Shown piece by piece: positions 49,403-58,794 of a stretch of DNA of 64,000 nucleotides. The notes under the pieces were generated by a model. It saw only the letters and a list, made by a program, of their open reading frames with translations, was not told the origin of the DNA and searched no databases. The first letter of the stretch is position 1. Each line of letters opens with the position of its first letter. Source of the DNA: an uncultured Clostridia bacterium (GTDB lineage: Bacteria > Bacillota > Clostridia > Oscillospirales > Ruminococcaceae). The stretch spans positions 1 through 64,000 of the forward strand of contig CAMCPM010000008.1 in the NCBI GenBank assembly GCA_945876755.1, written 5' to 3'. Both the position numbers and the translations under genes were made by a program.

Positions 49403-52400
49403 ATGAAAAATATGCTGATCTTAAACACGCTGAGAAGTGTGAAAAATACCAAAAGCCGTTTTATAGCAATTATGGCTATCATAGCCATAGGCTGCGGCTT
49501 TTTTGCAGGAGTAAAGTCCGCAGGGCCCGATATGAAGCTCAGCGCTGCTGATTATCTTGACAAGCAGGGACTTGCCGATTTTCATATAATGTCCGAACTT
49601 GGTCTGGACGATGAGGACGTTTCCGCAGCTGAAGCACTTGGAATTTCCGACGAAATTTATGCCGGCTATTCCGCAGATATTATGCTTGGCGGAAAAGATG
49701 AAAACGAAAAAATCGTAAAGCTCTATTCCTATGATCGGGACAGTGGAATAAATAAGCCTTATGTTACAGACGGCAGACTTCCCGAAAACAGCGGCGAAAT
49801 TTTCCTTGATGAACGCCTTTCGGATAACATTAAGATAGGTGATACCGTTAAAATTGAAACAGGCGATGGAGAAGAACTTTCCGACATAGTTGGCAGAAGC
49901 GAGTATACCGTTGTGGGAAAAGGAATATCGCCAGTTTATGTTTCCTTTGACAGGGGCAGCACCACAATAGGCAACGGCGTTATCAGCGGCTGGGCGCTTA
50001 TTCCCGAAACGGATTTTACATATGAGGTCTATACCGATATGTACATAAGTCTTTCCGAGGCGGACGGCGTTGACCCGTACAGCAGCGAGTATGAGGACAT
50101 CATTTCACGGAATACGAATATTCTTGAAGCTTTTGCGGACAAGCAGATAGAACACCGCAAGGGTGTCATTACCGACGAGGCTTACGAGGAGATAAATGAC
50201 GCTAAAGCAGAGCTTGAGGACGGCAGAAAAGAGCTTGCCGACGCCGAGCAGGAGCTTGCTGACGGCAAAAAAGAGATTGCAGATAACGAACAGAAAATCG
50301 AGGACGGCAAAAAAGAAATAGCCGATGCGGAGGCTGAAATCGCTGATGCAAAGGAACAGCTTGCCGATGGTGAGACAGAATATAACGACGGACTTCGTGC
50401 AAAAGACGATTTGAACGCTGTTATAGAGCAGCTGGGCGAGGTCGTTTCAAAATATGAAACAAATGCGGCGGAAAGCGCAGCCGTTGTTGACGAGCTTGTA
50501 AACGAGCTTGACAAAGGCGATTTCTTTAGTGTAGACGAAACATTGCAGCAGCTTTTGACGGGATATATGATGATACCTGCCGCTTATGACGATGGCACAA
50601 AGGCAATGTCCAAACAAGGTCTGGAGCAGTACATATCCGGTCTGAAAAATAATGTTTCCGAAGTTGAGGCAGACCTTGCCTCTGCCCGTGCCGAGCTTGA
50701 CAATGCAAAGCAGGAAATTGCAGACGGCGAAGCTGAAATAGAAAAGTCAAAGCAGGAGATTTCCGATGCTGAAAAGGAAATTGCCGATGCAAAGCAGGAA
50801 ATTGCAGACGGAGAAAAAGAAGTCACCGACGCAAAGCAGGAAATTGCAGACGGTGAAAAGGAAATAGCTGACGCAGAAAAAGAACTTCACGATGAGATAG
50901 ACGATGCGAAGTGGTACGTTTTTGACAGGGACTACAACCCGTCTTATTCAAACTATGCCTTGGACTGCGACCGTGTGGACGCTATTGCAAATGTGTTCCC
51001 GATTTTCTTCATTCTGGTTGCGGCGCTTGTATGCTGTACAACAATGACCCGAATGGTAGAGGAGCAGCGCATCCAGATAGGTACGCTGAAAGCTCTTGGT
51101 TACAGCAGGTTTTCTATTATCTCGCAGTATGTTCTTTACGCCCTTGCGGCAAGCATTCCGGGAGGCTTTATCGGTCTGCTTATAGGCTTCAATACTCTGC
51201 CGCCGATAATTTTCAAATGCTATCAGGCAATGTACAGTCAGCCGTATGTTATTGTTCCCTTCAGATGGGATTACGCAATAGGCTGTGTTCTGACCGCTTG
51301 TTTGTGTACGGGCGTTTCCGCACTTTTTGCAAGCAGACAGGAGCTTGTTTCCTGTCCTGCGCAGCTTATGAGACCTAAGCCTCCGAAGAACGGCAAAAGA
51401 ATATTCCTTGAACGCATTTCTTTCATTTGGAAGAGACTTAAATTCACTACAAAGGTAACGTTCAGAAATCTTTTCCGCTATAAGGCAAGACTGTTTATGA
51501 CAGTTGTGGGAATTGCAGGCTGTACAGCTTTGCTGCTGACAGGCTACGGGCTTCAGTACGCCATAACGTCGATAGTTGACAAGCAGTACGGCGATATTTT
51601 CAAATATGACGCAATTATCGCTCTTGACAAAAATGCGGACGATGCGGCTTATGCTTCGGTAACGGGCGATATGGACAGCACAGGCATTGTCTCCGACAAA
51701 ATGTTTGTAATGCAGGAAACGGTGGATATTTCAAGCGAAGCTTCCGATAAGTATGAGGCTTACTTGCTTGTACCCGAAAATAAGGACGACCTGAGCTGTT
51801 TTATCGACCTGCACGAGCGCAGAAGCAGGGATGGCATAACTCTTTCCGATGACGGAGTGATTATCGGTGAGAAAATAGCCCGTTTGCTTGGAGTAACGGT
51901 TGGCGACAGCGTTTATTTCAACGAGGGATATCCGCTGACGGTAACAGGCATATGTGAAAACTACACCTTCAACTATGTTTATATGACCGATGAAACCTAT
52001 GCTAAGGCAGGCTTTGACGACAGTCTGCGCAGCAATATGCTGTTGATAAAAATGACGGATACCTCCAAAGAGGACGAGCTTTCCTCGGCTATCATCAAAA
52101 ATGATACGGTTCTTGCAGTTTCTTATTCCTCAAAGGGCGGAGACAAATTCCGTGACCTTGTGAGCAGTCTTTCAATGATAATCGTTGTGATAATCGTTGC
52201 GGCAGGAGCGCTTGCGTTTGTGGTGCTTTTCAATTTGTCCAACATCAATATCAACGAGCGCATTCGGGAGCTTGCAACTATAAAGGTCCTTGGTTTTTAC
52301 GACGGAGAAGTAGCGGCGTATGTTTACCGCGAAAATATCGTCCTCACGTTTATGGGAACGCTTGCAGGTCTGGGACTTGGCATTTGGCTTGAAAAGTTTG

Positions 52401-52570
52401 TTATCAAAACCGCAGAGGTGGATTCGGTGATGTTCTCGTCGGAAATACCACTTTACTGCTTTGCCGAAGCAGCATTACTTACGCTGTTGTTTGCGCTTCT
52501 GGTGAATGTTACGTTATACTTCAGATTGAAGAAAATTGATATGGCGACTTCACTTAAAGCAATTGAGTAA
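49403..52570 (+). CDS. FtsX-like permease with long coiled-coil, 1055 aa
   Basis: A membrane helix at about residue 20 is followed by an extracellular MacB-type domain, then about 230 residues of coiled coil (residues 255-500). The coiled coil is made of repeats such as ELADGKKEIADNEQ and KQEIADGEKEIADAEK. Two FtsX membrane blocks follow (FFILVAALVCCTTMTRMVEE, then LSNININERIRELATIKVLG). The start is ATG 49403 with GAGG upstream; an ATG at 49382 overlaps the ATPase gene. Coiled-coil FtsX permeases may transmit mechanical signals across the envelope, but the substrate is unknown. The repeats also show at the DNA level. Confidence 0.92.
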   Translation: MKNMLILNTLRSVKNTKSRFIAIMAIIAIGCGFFAGVKSAGPDMKLSAADYLDKQGLADFHIMSELGLDDEDVSAAEALGISDEIYAGYSADIMLGGKDENEKIVKLYSYDRDSGINKPYVTDGRLPENSGEIFLDERLSDNIKIGDTVKIETGDGEELSDIVGRSEYTVVGKGISPVYVSFDRGSTTIGNGVISGWALIPETDFTYEVYTDMYISLSEADGVDPYSSEYEDIISRNTNILEAFADKQIEHRKGVITDEAYEEINDAKAELEDGRKELADAEQELADGKKEIADNEQKIEDGKKEIADAEAEIADAKEQLADGETEYNDGLRAKDDLNAVIEQLGEVVSKYETNAAESAAVVDELVNELDKGDFFSVDETLQQLLTGYMMIPAAYDDGTKAMSKQGLEQYISGLKNNVSEVEADLASARAELDNAKQEIADGEAEIEKSKQEISDAEKEIADAKQEIADGEKEVTDAKQEIADGEKEIADAEKELHDEIDDAKWYVFDRDYNPSYSNYALDCDRVDAIANVFPIFFILVAALVCCTTMTRMVEEQRIQIGTLKALGYSRFSIISQYVLYALAASIPGGFIGLLIGFNTLPPIIFKCYQAMYSQPYVIVPFRWDYAIGCVLTACLCTGVSALFASRQELVSCPAQLMRPKPPKNGKRIFLERISFIWKRLKFTTKVTFRNLFRYKARLFMTVVGIAGCTALLLTGYGLQYAITSIVDKQYGDIFKYDAIIALDKNADDAAYASVTGDMDSTGIVSDKMFVMQETVDISSEASDKYEAYLLVPENKDDLSCFIDLHERRSRDGITLSDDGVIIGEKIARLLGVTVGDSVYFNEGYPLTVTGICENYTFNYVYMTDETYAKAGFDDSLRSNMLLIKMTDTSKEDELSSAIIKNDTVLAVSYSSKGGDKFRDLVSSLSMIIVVIIVAAGALAFVVLFNLSNININERIRELATIKVLGFYDGEVAAYVYRENIVLTFMGTLAGLGLGIWLEKFVIKTAEVDSVMFSSEIPLYCFAEAALLTLLFALLVNVTLYFRLKKIDMATSLKAIE

Positions 52571-52589
52571 TTGTTGGGGAGGGGTATGA

Positions 52590-53834
52590 TTGAAAAGTAC
52601 ATATGAAAAAGATAAAATAGTAAGCATAGTTATTATTGCTGTCTCGCTTTTGATAATGGCAGGAATTGCAGCATACCTTTTTTTCAGACCTGCCGAATCA
52701 ACCGAGTCTGAGGTTGAGATTATGCCAGATATTGTGGGGTACAGCTATAAAGAAGTTCAGGCTTGCTATGAGAGGTTTTTTACGCTTGAAATTACAGGTG
52801 AAGAGTATTCCGACAAATTCCTTGAGGGAGCGATTTTGTCGCAGATCCCGAAATCGGGGGAGGAGTATGTCAAGGGTAATACTACGGTTAAGGTCACTGT
52901 AAGCAAGGGTGCCAAGCCTGAGGAAACCACCTCTGCGGTAACCGAGCCGCCGGTTGAAACTGCCGTGGAAGAAACAACTCCGGCTATTATAGACGGTGAA
53001 ATAGAAAATCCGGCTGCTGCGTTTGAAACAAGCTATCCCGAAACGGAGCTTGACATAACCGTGCTGGGACTTGATATTCCCGAGGGCAGGGGAAAGGATA
53101 TCATAGACGAGCTTTACAGCCTTATGCGTAAGCATGGCGCAGACGCAGGTATGGTGTATTATGACCCGTCAAGCGGCGGCAGCATTGAGTACAATGCCGA
53201 TGAGAAATTTTCTTCGGGAAGTATTATTAAAGCGATTTACGCAAGAAGTATTCTCGGAGCAGGTATCGACCTGTCGCAGGAATACGAAATGACCGAGGAA
53301 CTGCTTAACAGTCAATACGAACTTGTAAACGGCGAGCCTGTTGGAACAATGTTCACTGCCGAGGAGCTTATCCGTGCGGCAATCGTTCGCAGCGACAATA
53401 CGGCATATAAAATGCTGTATCATTACATAGGCTACAAGGATTTTAACGAGTACGCCAAGAGTCTGGGACTTCCGCAGCGAATGACTGATGATAATTACTG
53501 GTTCAGGATGTCAGCCCGTCAGACAGCGGTTTATTTCAAGGATATTTACTATTTTACAGAGCAGCACGTCAACGGCGCTCTTATGAGGGAGTGCCTTGCA
53601 AATTCGGAGTATCGGGATATGTTTTCATCAGCTTTGACTGATAAAACCGTTGCTGAAAAATACGGATATCTGCCGCAGGAGGATTACTATACCCTTGGTG
53701 ACGGAGCGATAATTTACGGCGATAAGCCTTATGTGCTGACGGTTTATGTAAGAGGTACAGGAACTAATCTTAACACTCAGTTTTTCCGTGATACGGCTGA
53801 ACTGATCGACGAGCTGCATGAGCTTATGAATTAG
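52590..53834 (+). CDS. PASTA plus serine beta-lactamase-like hydrolase, membrane-anchored, 414 aa
   Basis: A membrane helix (IVSIVIIAVSLLIMAGIAAY) is followed by one PASTA domain (MPDIVGYSYKEVQACYERFF) and an Asp/Glu-rich linker. The C-terminal domain is of the class A beta-lactamase/D-Ala-D-Ala peptidase type: nucleophile in FSSGSIIKAIYARS, SDN motif in VRSDNTAYKM, and a final strand VLTVYVRGTGTN. The KTG triad is not clear (GDGAIIYGDKP), so it could be an inactive or unusual peptidase. TTG 52590 is the start, behind GGGGAGGGG. It follows the permease by 19 bases and probably belongs to the same operon. Confidence 0.85.
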   Translation: MKSTYEKDKIVSIVIIAVSLLIMAGIAAYLFFRPAESTESEVEIMPDIVGYSYKEVQACYERFFTLEITGEEYSDKFLEGAILSQIPKSGEEYVKGNTTVKVTVSKGAKPEETTSAVTEPPVETAVEETTPAIIDGEIENPAAAFETSYPETELDITVLGLDIPEGRGKDIIDELYSLMRKHGADAGMVYYDPSSGGSIEYNADEKFSSGSIIKAIYARSILGAGIDLSQEYEMTEELLNSQYELVNGEPVGTMFTAEELIRAAIVRSDNTAYKMLYHYIGYKDFNEYAKSLGLPQRMTDDNYWFRMSARQTAVYFKDIYYFTEQHVNGALMRECLANSEYRDMFSSALTDKTVAEKYGYLPQEDYYTLGDGAIIYGDKPYVLTVYVRGTGTNLNTQFFRDTAELIDELHELMN

Positions 53835-54028
53835 AGATTGTATATGTAAATTCTAATTTATCATCAAGTTAATTATAACACAGTCTTAGCCTTTCCGATA
53901 CCTCTGCATCACTCCGACAATAAACAGGTTTGTTAATAATTATATAAATAGTTATAAAATATTCATTTATTTTTGCAATAAATGTGATATAATTATTCAC
54001 AACACTTTTATTGGAGGGATAAGGTCAG

Positions 54029-55858
54029 ATGGACGCATTTGTAAAAGCGGTCGAATCCATAAACGGCGCTGTAAACGGCTTCGTTTGGGGTATTCCCATG
54101 CTTGTTCTGATCATTTCAACGGGCATTTACATGACGGTCAGAACACACTTTTTTCAGGTCACCAAAATTAAGCATTGGTCAAACGAAACATTTCTTGCAA
54201 TTTTCAAGAAAAGATCTGTAACAAAAACCAAGGATAAAAAAGCTATTTCCCAGTTTCAGGCACTTGCAACAGCTCTTGCCGCAACTATCGGAACGGGAAA
54301 TATCGCAGGCGTAGCAACTGCAATTGCAGTCGGCGGTCCGGGCGCAGTTTTCTGGATGTGGCTCTCCGCATTTTTCGGTATGATGACAAACTATTCCGAA
54401 AATGTTCTGGGAATTTATTTTCGTAAGAAAAACGTTAACGGCGAATGGTCCGGCGGCGCTATGTACTACCTTCAGGAAGGTCTGAAGGACAGAAAAGGCA
54501 TTAAGCATCTTGCAAAGCCTTTAGCTGTACTGTTTTCAATTTTCTGTGTTCTTGCTTCCTTCGGTATCGGAAACATGACGCAGGTAAACTCGATTTCAAG
54601 CGCAATGAAATCCAACTTTAATGTTCCTACTATTATTACAGGTATTGTCCTTGCAGCGATCGCCGCACTTGTTATTGTCGGCGGAATCAAGCGTATTGCA
54701 AGCGTTACCGAAAAGCTTGTACCGTTTATGGCGCTGTTTTACATAATCGGCTGTCTTATTATCTTCGTTTCAAACTATAAGCAGATACCTTATGTATTTT
54801 CCAGCATTTTCAGCAATGCGTTCAACTTTGGCGCAGTTGCAGGCGGTATCGGCGGCTATATTATCAAGCGTGCCGTAACTATGGGCTTCAAGCGCGGCGT
54901 ATTCTCAAACGAAGCAGGTCTCGGTTCTTCGGTAATGGTACACTCCGCTTCCGACGTAAAGGAACCTGTTGTTCAGGGTATGTGGGGTATTTTTGAGGTT
55001 TTCTTCGATACGATTATCGTTTGTACGCTCACAGCTTTTGTACTTCTTTCAAGCCCTGCCGAATCAAAAACCTTTGACGAAGCAATGCAAAGCATTTCCA
55101 CCGAAGCGCAATATTTTGAGATCCACACTTCTTCAAACGACAGCACCGTAAGCCTTATTGATGCAAATATCAATCCGCTGTTTGAGCTTGCCGATGAAAA
55201 TGCTGCAGAAGGTACATATACCGAATATGCCGCAAAAACAGCATACGGTCAGGAGCTTACCCTTAAATTTATGAACGCTGATACCGCAGACAGCGAAAAT
55301 GATTTTACCTTTGCAAATATCATGGAGGTTCGCGGTATTCAGGGCAAAAATGCTGACGGCTCGCTTATGACCGACGAAAGCGGAAATCCCGTTATCACTT
55401 CCGTCGAAATAAATGCAGTAAACGGCGTTCCGCTTGTAACCTATGCTTTCAGCATTAGACTCGGCTCGATTGCGGGTAAGATACTTGCAGTAGCTATCCT
55501 GCTGTTTGCATTCTCCACAGTTCTCGGCTGGTCTTTCTACGGAACAAAGGCGCTGGAGTATCTGTTCGGAACAAAAGCAACCATTGTTTACAAGATTATT
55601 TTCGTACTTTTCATAATCGTAGGCTGCACAATGAACCTCAACCTTGCATGGGATATTGCCGATACACTTAACGGACTGATGGCGATCCCGAACCTTATCG
55701 GCGTGCTTCTGCTTTCGGCAACTGTTGTTAAGATAACAAACAATTATATCAACAGAAAAATCAGAAAGACGGATTCTTCGCCTGAGCCTATGCTTTCGGT
55801 TTATGCCGATATTCAGGCTGAGCAGGAAGCTAAGCTTTCCGAAGAAGAAAAAGCTTGA
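54029..55858 (+). CDS. AGCS family sodium:alanine/glycine symporter, 609 aa
   Basis: The conserved AGCS motif ALAATIGTGNIAGVATAIAV and GGPGAVFWMWLSAFFGMMTN are present with 10-11 membrane segments. An unusual 120-residue insertion of acidic, extracellular-type sequence sits between late membrane segments (residues about 345-475, with FEIHTSSNDSTVSLIDANIN). Typical members are about 450-480 residues, so the insertion explains the extra length. The gene is single, with a weak terminator at 55888-55917. Confidence 0.93.
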   Translation: MDAFVKAVESINGAVNGFVWGIPMLVLIISTGIYMTVRTHFFQVTKIKHWSNETFLAIFKKRSVTKTKDKKAISQFQALATALAATIGTGNIAGVATAIAVGGPGAVFWMWLSAFFGMMTNYSENVLGIYFRKKNVNGEWSGGAMYYLQEGLKDRKGIKHLAKPLAVLFSIFCVLASFGIGNMTQVNSISSAMKSNFNVPTIITGIVLAAIAALVIVGGIKRIASVTEKLVPFMALFYIIGCLIIFVSNYKQIPYVFSSIFSNAFNFGAVAGGIGGYIIKRAVTMGFKRGVFSNEAGLGSSVMVHSASDVKEPVVQGMWGIFEVFFDTIIVCTLTAFVLLSSPAESKTFDEAMQSISTEAQYFEIHTSSNDSTVSLIDANINPLFELADENAAEGTYTEYAAKTAYGQELTLKFMNADTADSENDFTFANIMEVRGIQGKNADGSLMTDESGNPVITSVEINAVNGVPLVTYAFSIRLGSIAGKILAVAILLFAFSTVLGWSFYGTKALEYLFGTKATIVYKIIFVLFIIVGCTMNLNLAWDIADTLNGLMAIPNLIGVLLLSATVVKITNNYINRKIRKTDSSPEPMLSVYADIQAEQEAKLSEEEKA

Positions 55859-55887
55859 TGGTAAATTATTATCTTTAAAGTATTTTG

Positions 55888-55917
55888 GCGGCAGCTGTAA
55901 TGTGCTTCAGCTGCCGC
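55888..55917 (+). terminator. Hairpin after the AGCS gene
   Basis: GCGGCAGCTG (55888-55897) pairs perfectly with CAGCTGCCGC (55908-55917). The following TTAATATTTAT is only partly T-rich. Confidence 0.6.
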
Positions 55918-56009
55918 TTAATATTTATACTTGCTTCATAACCGTTAAATTTTCAAAAAACACTTGCTTTTTTTTGCAGTATGTGATATAATAAATTTCG
56001 TCAAGTTTT

Positions 56010-56098
56010 GGAAGCGTATCGAAGTGGTCATAACGGGCTTGACTCGAAATCAAGTAGTCCGCAAGGGCTCGTGGGTTCGAATCCCACCGCTTCCGCCA
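56010..56098 (+). tRNA. tRNA-Ser (CGA)
   Basis: The 89-base class II tRNA begins GGAAGCGTATCG and ends CGCTTCCGCCA, with anticodon loop ACTCGAAATC (CGA) and a long variable arm. Confidence 0.95.
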
Positions 56099-56101
56099 AA
56101 T

Positions 56102-56137
56102 AAAAAACCGGCAAACTTTTCGTTTGTCGGTTTTTGT
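56102..56137 (+). terminator. Terminator after tRNA-Ser
   Basis: AAAAACCGGCAAAC pairs with GTTTGTCGGTTTTT with one G-T pair; a T tract follows. It also ends the convergent AraC-GGDEF gene. Confidence 0.8.
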
Positions 56138-56148
56138 TATTTCCGTAT

Positions 56149-56961
56149 TTATTCTTCAGCTCTTCCTGCTATAACAAAGCTGTTGAACAGCTCATTGTAG
56201 CGAAGATTTCCGCTTGGGATAACAACATACCCTGCACGCATGGAAACCTCAAATTCATTTTCTCCGGACTTTACTGTTTCGCCGTTGTGAGCAAGAATTT
56301 TCTCCGCTGCCGCTTCGGCGTCCTTAATGTTATCATAATCGGTTATCAGCACAAATTCATCGCCGCCAATACGGATAGGCAGCATAGTATCATCCGAATA
56401 CTCATCAATGCGGCGCAGACATTCCGCAATAGCAATATCGCCTGCCGCAGAGCCGAAAGTATCATTGACATACATAAGATGCACCATATCAAAACAAACC
56501 GCATACTTGCCGTTTCTTGACCTAATAAATTCATAGAGATGAGAAACATCAAATTTCTTTTTACTGAACATAATAACATTCCCTTCTTCGTCGGTAACCT
56601 GTGCCGCCTCGTCAAGCTTTGGGAAAATCTCGGAAAACTTCCTGTTTTTGCGGAATTTTGAAGGCGTAACGCCCCACAGCCGCATAAATGCACGAGTGAA
56701 TACCTCGTGGGAATTGTAGCCGTACTTCATAGCTATATCAAGTACCGAATCCTCAGACTCTATCAAATCTCTTGCCGCAAGCGAAAGCTTTCTTCTGGAA
56801 ATGTAATCGCTGATACCGATATTAAACGCACAGCGAAACATTTTCTGGAGATTTGAAAGAGAATAGCAGCATTTTTCCGCACACATTTCAGGTGTGATAT
56901 CCGAAAGAAGATTTTCCTCAATAAAACCGAGAGCAACAGACAGTATCTCAAATTTGTTCAT
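56149..56961 (-). CDS. AraC-type DNA-binding protein fused to a GGDEF domain, 270 aa
   Basis: Residues 1-115 form an AraC helix-turn-helix (MCAEKCCYSLSNLQKMFRCA, then DIAMKYGYNSHEVFTRAFMR). Residues 140-270 form a GGDEF domain: NDTFGSAAGDIAIAECLRRI and RIGGDEFVLITDYDN with the intact catalytic loop. Diguanylate cyclases use GTP to make c-di-GMP. An AraC DNA-binding domain in front of a GGDEF domain, instead of a sensor, is unusual and suggests a regulator that binds DNA and makes or reads a nucleotide signal. The start is ATG 56961 with GGTGATC upstream; a TM-free N-terminus fits a cytoplasmic protein. Confidence 0.85.
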   Translation of the reverse strand: MNKFEILSVALGFIEENLLSDITPEMCAEKCCYSLSNLQKMFRCAFNIGISDYISRRKLSLAARDLIESEDSVLDIAMKYGYNSHEVFTRAFMRLWGVTPSKFRKNRKFSEIFPKLDEAAQVTDEEGNVIMFSKKKFDVSHLYEFIRSRNGKYAVCFDMVHLMYVNDTFGSAAGDIAIAECLRRIDEYSDDTMLPIRIGGDEFVLITDYDNIKDAEAAAEKILAHNGETVKSGENEFEVSMRAGYVVIPSGNLRYNELFNSFVIAGRAEE

Positions 56962-57067
56962 AGTGATCACCAATGTCAAAATCAATAATTATTGTAACTA
57001 TATACTACCATGTTCGCAGAAATTTTTCTTGATGTTTTGGGGAAAGAATAATCATACATATAAAAAT

Positions 57068-57185
57068 GGGTACCGTTTAAGGGGAGCCACCTTTGGCAGT
57101 CCGCAATAAAAAATCAAGGGTATCGAGTTTTGTAGCTCGGTACCCTTACATATTTCTATACGGTCATTCCCCTAATACGGTACCC
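57068..57185. repeat. 118-bp nested inverted-repeat element
   Basis: GGGTACCGTTTAAGGGGA (57068-57085) pairs with TCCCCTAATACGGTACCC (57168-57185) with two mismatches. Inside, AAGGGTATCGAG (57116-57127) pairs with CTCGGTACCCTT (57136-57147). It directly follows the xylB stop on the minus strand and could be a large terminator, or a MITE-like insertion. All four arms contain variants of GGGTACCG. Confidence 0.7.
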
Positions 57186-57191
57186 AATATT

Positions 57192-58715
57192 TTAAAGCTT
57201 TGCAAGCTTTGCACACTTATCCTTAACAGCAGGATAAATCTCGTCGTAAAGACGGAAATATTTCTCATACACGGGAACATTCTCGCCGATAGGCTGCTGA
57301 ACCTTGTCCACGCCCACTATCTTTTCGCAAGCCTCTGGAACTGACGCATATACCCCTGCGCCCACAAGAGCAAGAATTGCAACGCCAAGCGCAGGTCCTT
57401 CCTTGGAGGAAGCCGTCTTAACAGAGCAAGCGTAAAGGTCTGCAAGCATCTGTCTCCACAGAGGAGAGCTTCCGCCGCCTCCGCACGCCATCATATCGGA
57501 AACGTTAATGTTCATCTCGCGGCATATCTCAACGCAGTCACGAAGCGAGTAAGCAACGCCCTCCATTACCGCACGAAGCATATCCTTTTTGGTGTGGATA
57601 GCGGAAAGTCCGAAGAACATACCGCGCGCATCAGGGTCAAGATGAGGAGTACGCTCACCCATAAGGTAAGGCAGGTACAGCAGACGGTTTGCGCCGATAG
57701 GAACAGTTTCAGCTTCCTTGTCCATGAGGTAATACTCGTCAACGCCCATCAGCTTAGCGGTATCCTTTTCAGCCTGACAGAAGTTGTCTCTGAACCATTT
57801 CAGAGAAAGTCCTGCGCCCTGAGTTACGCCCATAATGTGCCAGCAGCCGGGAACAGCCGCACAGCAGGTATGTACTCTTCCCTTTGGGTCGATGGAAACC
57901 TTTGAAGTGTGAGCAAAAACAACGCCGCTTGTGCCGATGGTTGTGAAAGCCTTTCCGTCAGTAACAACACCAGTGCCGACAGCCGCAGCAGCGTTATCCC
58001 CTGCGCCGCCAACAACAATTGTACCCTCGGCAAGACCCGTCAGCTCAGCCGCAGACTTTGTAATTTTTCCCGTGACCTCGCAGGACTCATACACCTTCGC
58101 AAGCAGAGACATATCAATGCCCAGCGCGTCGCAGACTTCCTTGCTCCAGCAGCGGTTAGGAACGTCCAGAAGCTGCATACCCGAAGCGTCGGACACCTCA
58201 GTGGCAAACTCGCCCGTCAGCATATATCTGATGTAGTCCTTGGGGAGAAGAATGTGGCGGCACTTAGCGTAATTCTCAGGCTCGTTATTCTTCACCCAGA
58301 GGATTTTAGCGGCAGTCCAGCCGGTCAGAGCAGGGTTTGCGGTGATTTCGATAAGCTTTTCCCTGCCGAGCTTTTCGTTCATCTCGTCAACTTCCTTGGC
58401 GGTACGCTGGTCGCACCAGATAATTGACTTGCGAATGACCTCTCCGTTTTCGTCCAGCATAACAAGACCGTGCATCTGTCCCGAAAGACCAACGCCCACA
58501 ATGTCGGTATTTTTCACGCCGCTTTTTGTGATAACCGTTTTAATTGTAGAAACAGCCGCATTGTACCAATCGATCGGCTCCTGCTCGGCATAGCCGTTCT
58601 GGGGCTGATACATGGGGTACTCAACGGTCGCAGAGGCGATAACCTTTCCCGTTTCGTCGAAAAGCACGGTTTTTGTGCCGCTTGTGCCAACGTCAATACC
58701 AATTACATAACGCAT
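57192..58715 (-). CDS. xylB: Xylulokinase, 507 aa
   Basis: The FGGY-family kinase starts with IGIDVGTSGTKTVLFDETGK and has the substrate block VGVGLSGQMHGLVMLDENG. The C-terminal ATP-binding part includes MACGGGGSSPLWRQMLADL. Xylulokinase phosphorylates D-xylulose to xylulose 5-phosphate. An AAAGGAGCGA site precedes the ATG. It lies 79 bases downstream of xylA on the same strand, so the two form a xylose operon. Confidence 0.96.
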   Translation of the reverse strand: MRYVIGIDVGTSGTKTVLFDETGKVIASATVEYPMYQPQNGYAEQEPIDWYNAAVSTIKTVITKSGVKNTDIVGVGLSGQMHGLVMLDENGEVIRKSIIWCDQRTAKEVDEMNEKLGREKLIEITANPALTGWTAAKILWVKNNEPENYAKCRHILLPKDYIRYMLTGEFATEVSDASGMQLLDVPNRCWSKEVCDALGIDMSLLAKVYESCEVTGKITKSAAELTGLAEGTIVVGGAGDNAAAAVGTGVVTDGKAFTTIGTSGVVFAHTSKVSIDPKGRVHTCCAAVPGCWHIMGVTQGAGLSLKWFRDNFCQAEKDTAKLMGVDEYYLMDKEAETVPIGANRLLYLPYLMGERTPHLDPDARGMFFGLSAIHTKKDMLRAVMEGVAYSLRDCVEICREMNINVSDMMACGGGGSSPLWRQMLADLYACSVKTASSKEGPALGVAILALVGAGVYASVPEACEKIVGVDKVQQPIGENVPVYEKYFRLYDEIYPAVKDKCAKLAKL

Positions 58716-58794
58716 AAAAATCGCTCCTTTTTAACATTTTGTGCAAACAAACATCTGTATAAATGTATGGGCGGCAAAATGCCGCCCTTTGAAA

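Noticed and set aside
50182-50826. Ser-rich open frames antisense to the FtsX permease
   Set aside because: They arise from the repeated coiled-coil codons on the other strand.
53835-54028. Glycine riboswitch upstream of the AGCS symporter
   Set aside because: The leader is AT-rich and short, without the paired glycine aptamer pattern.
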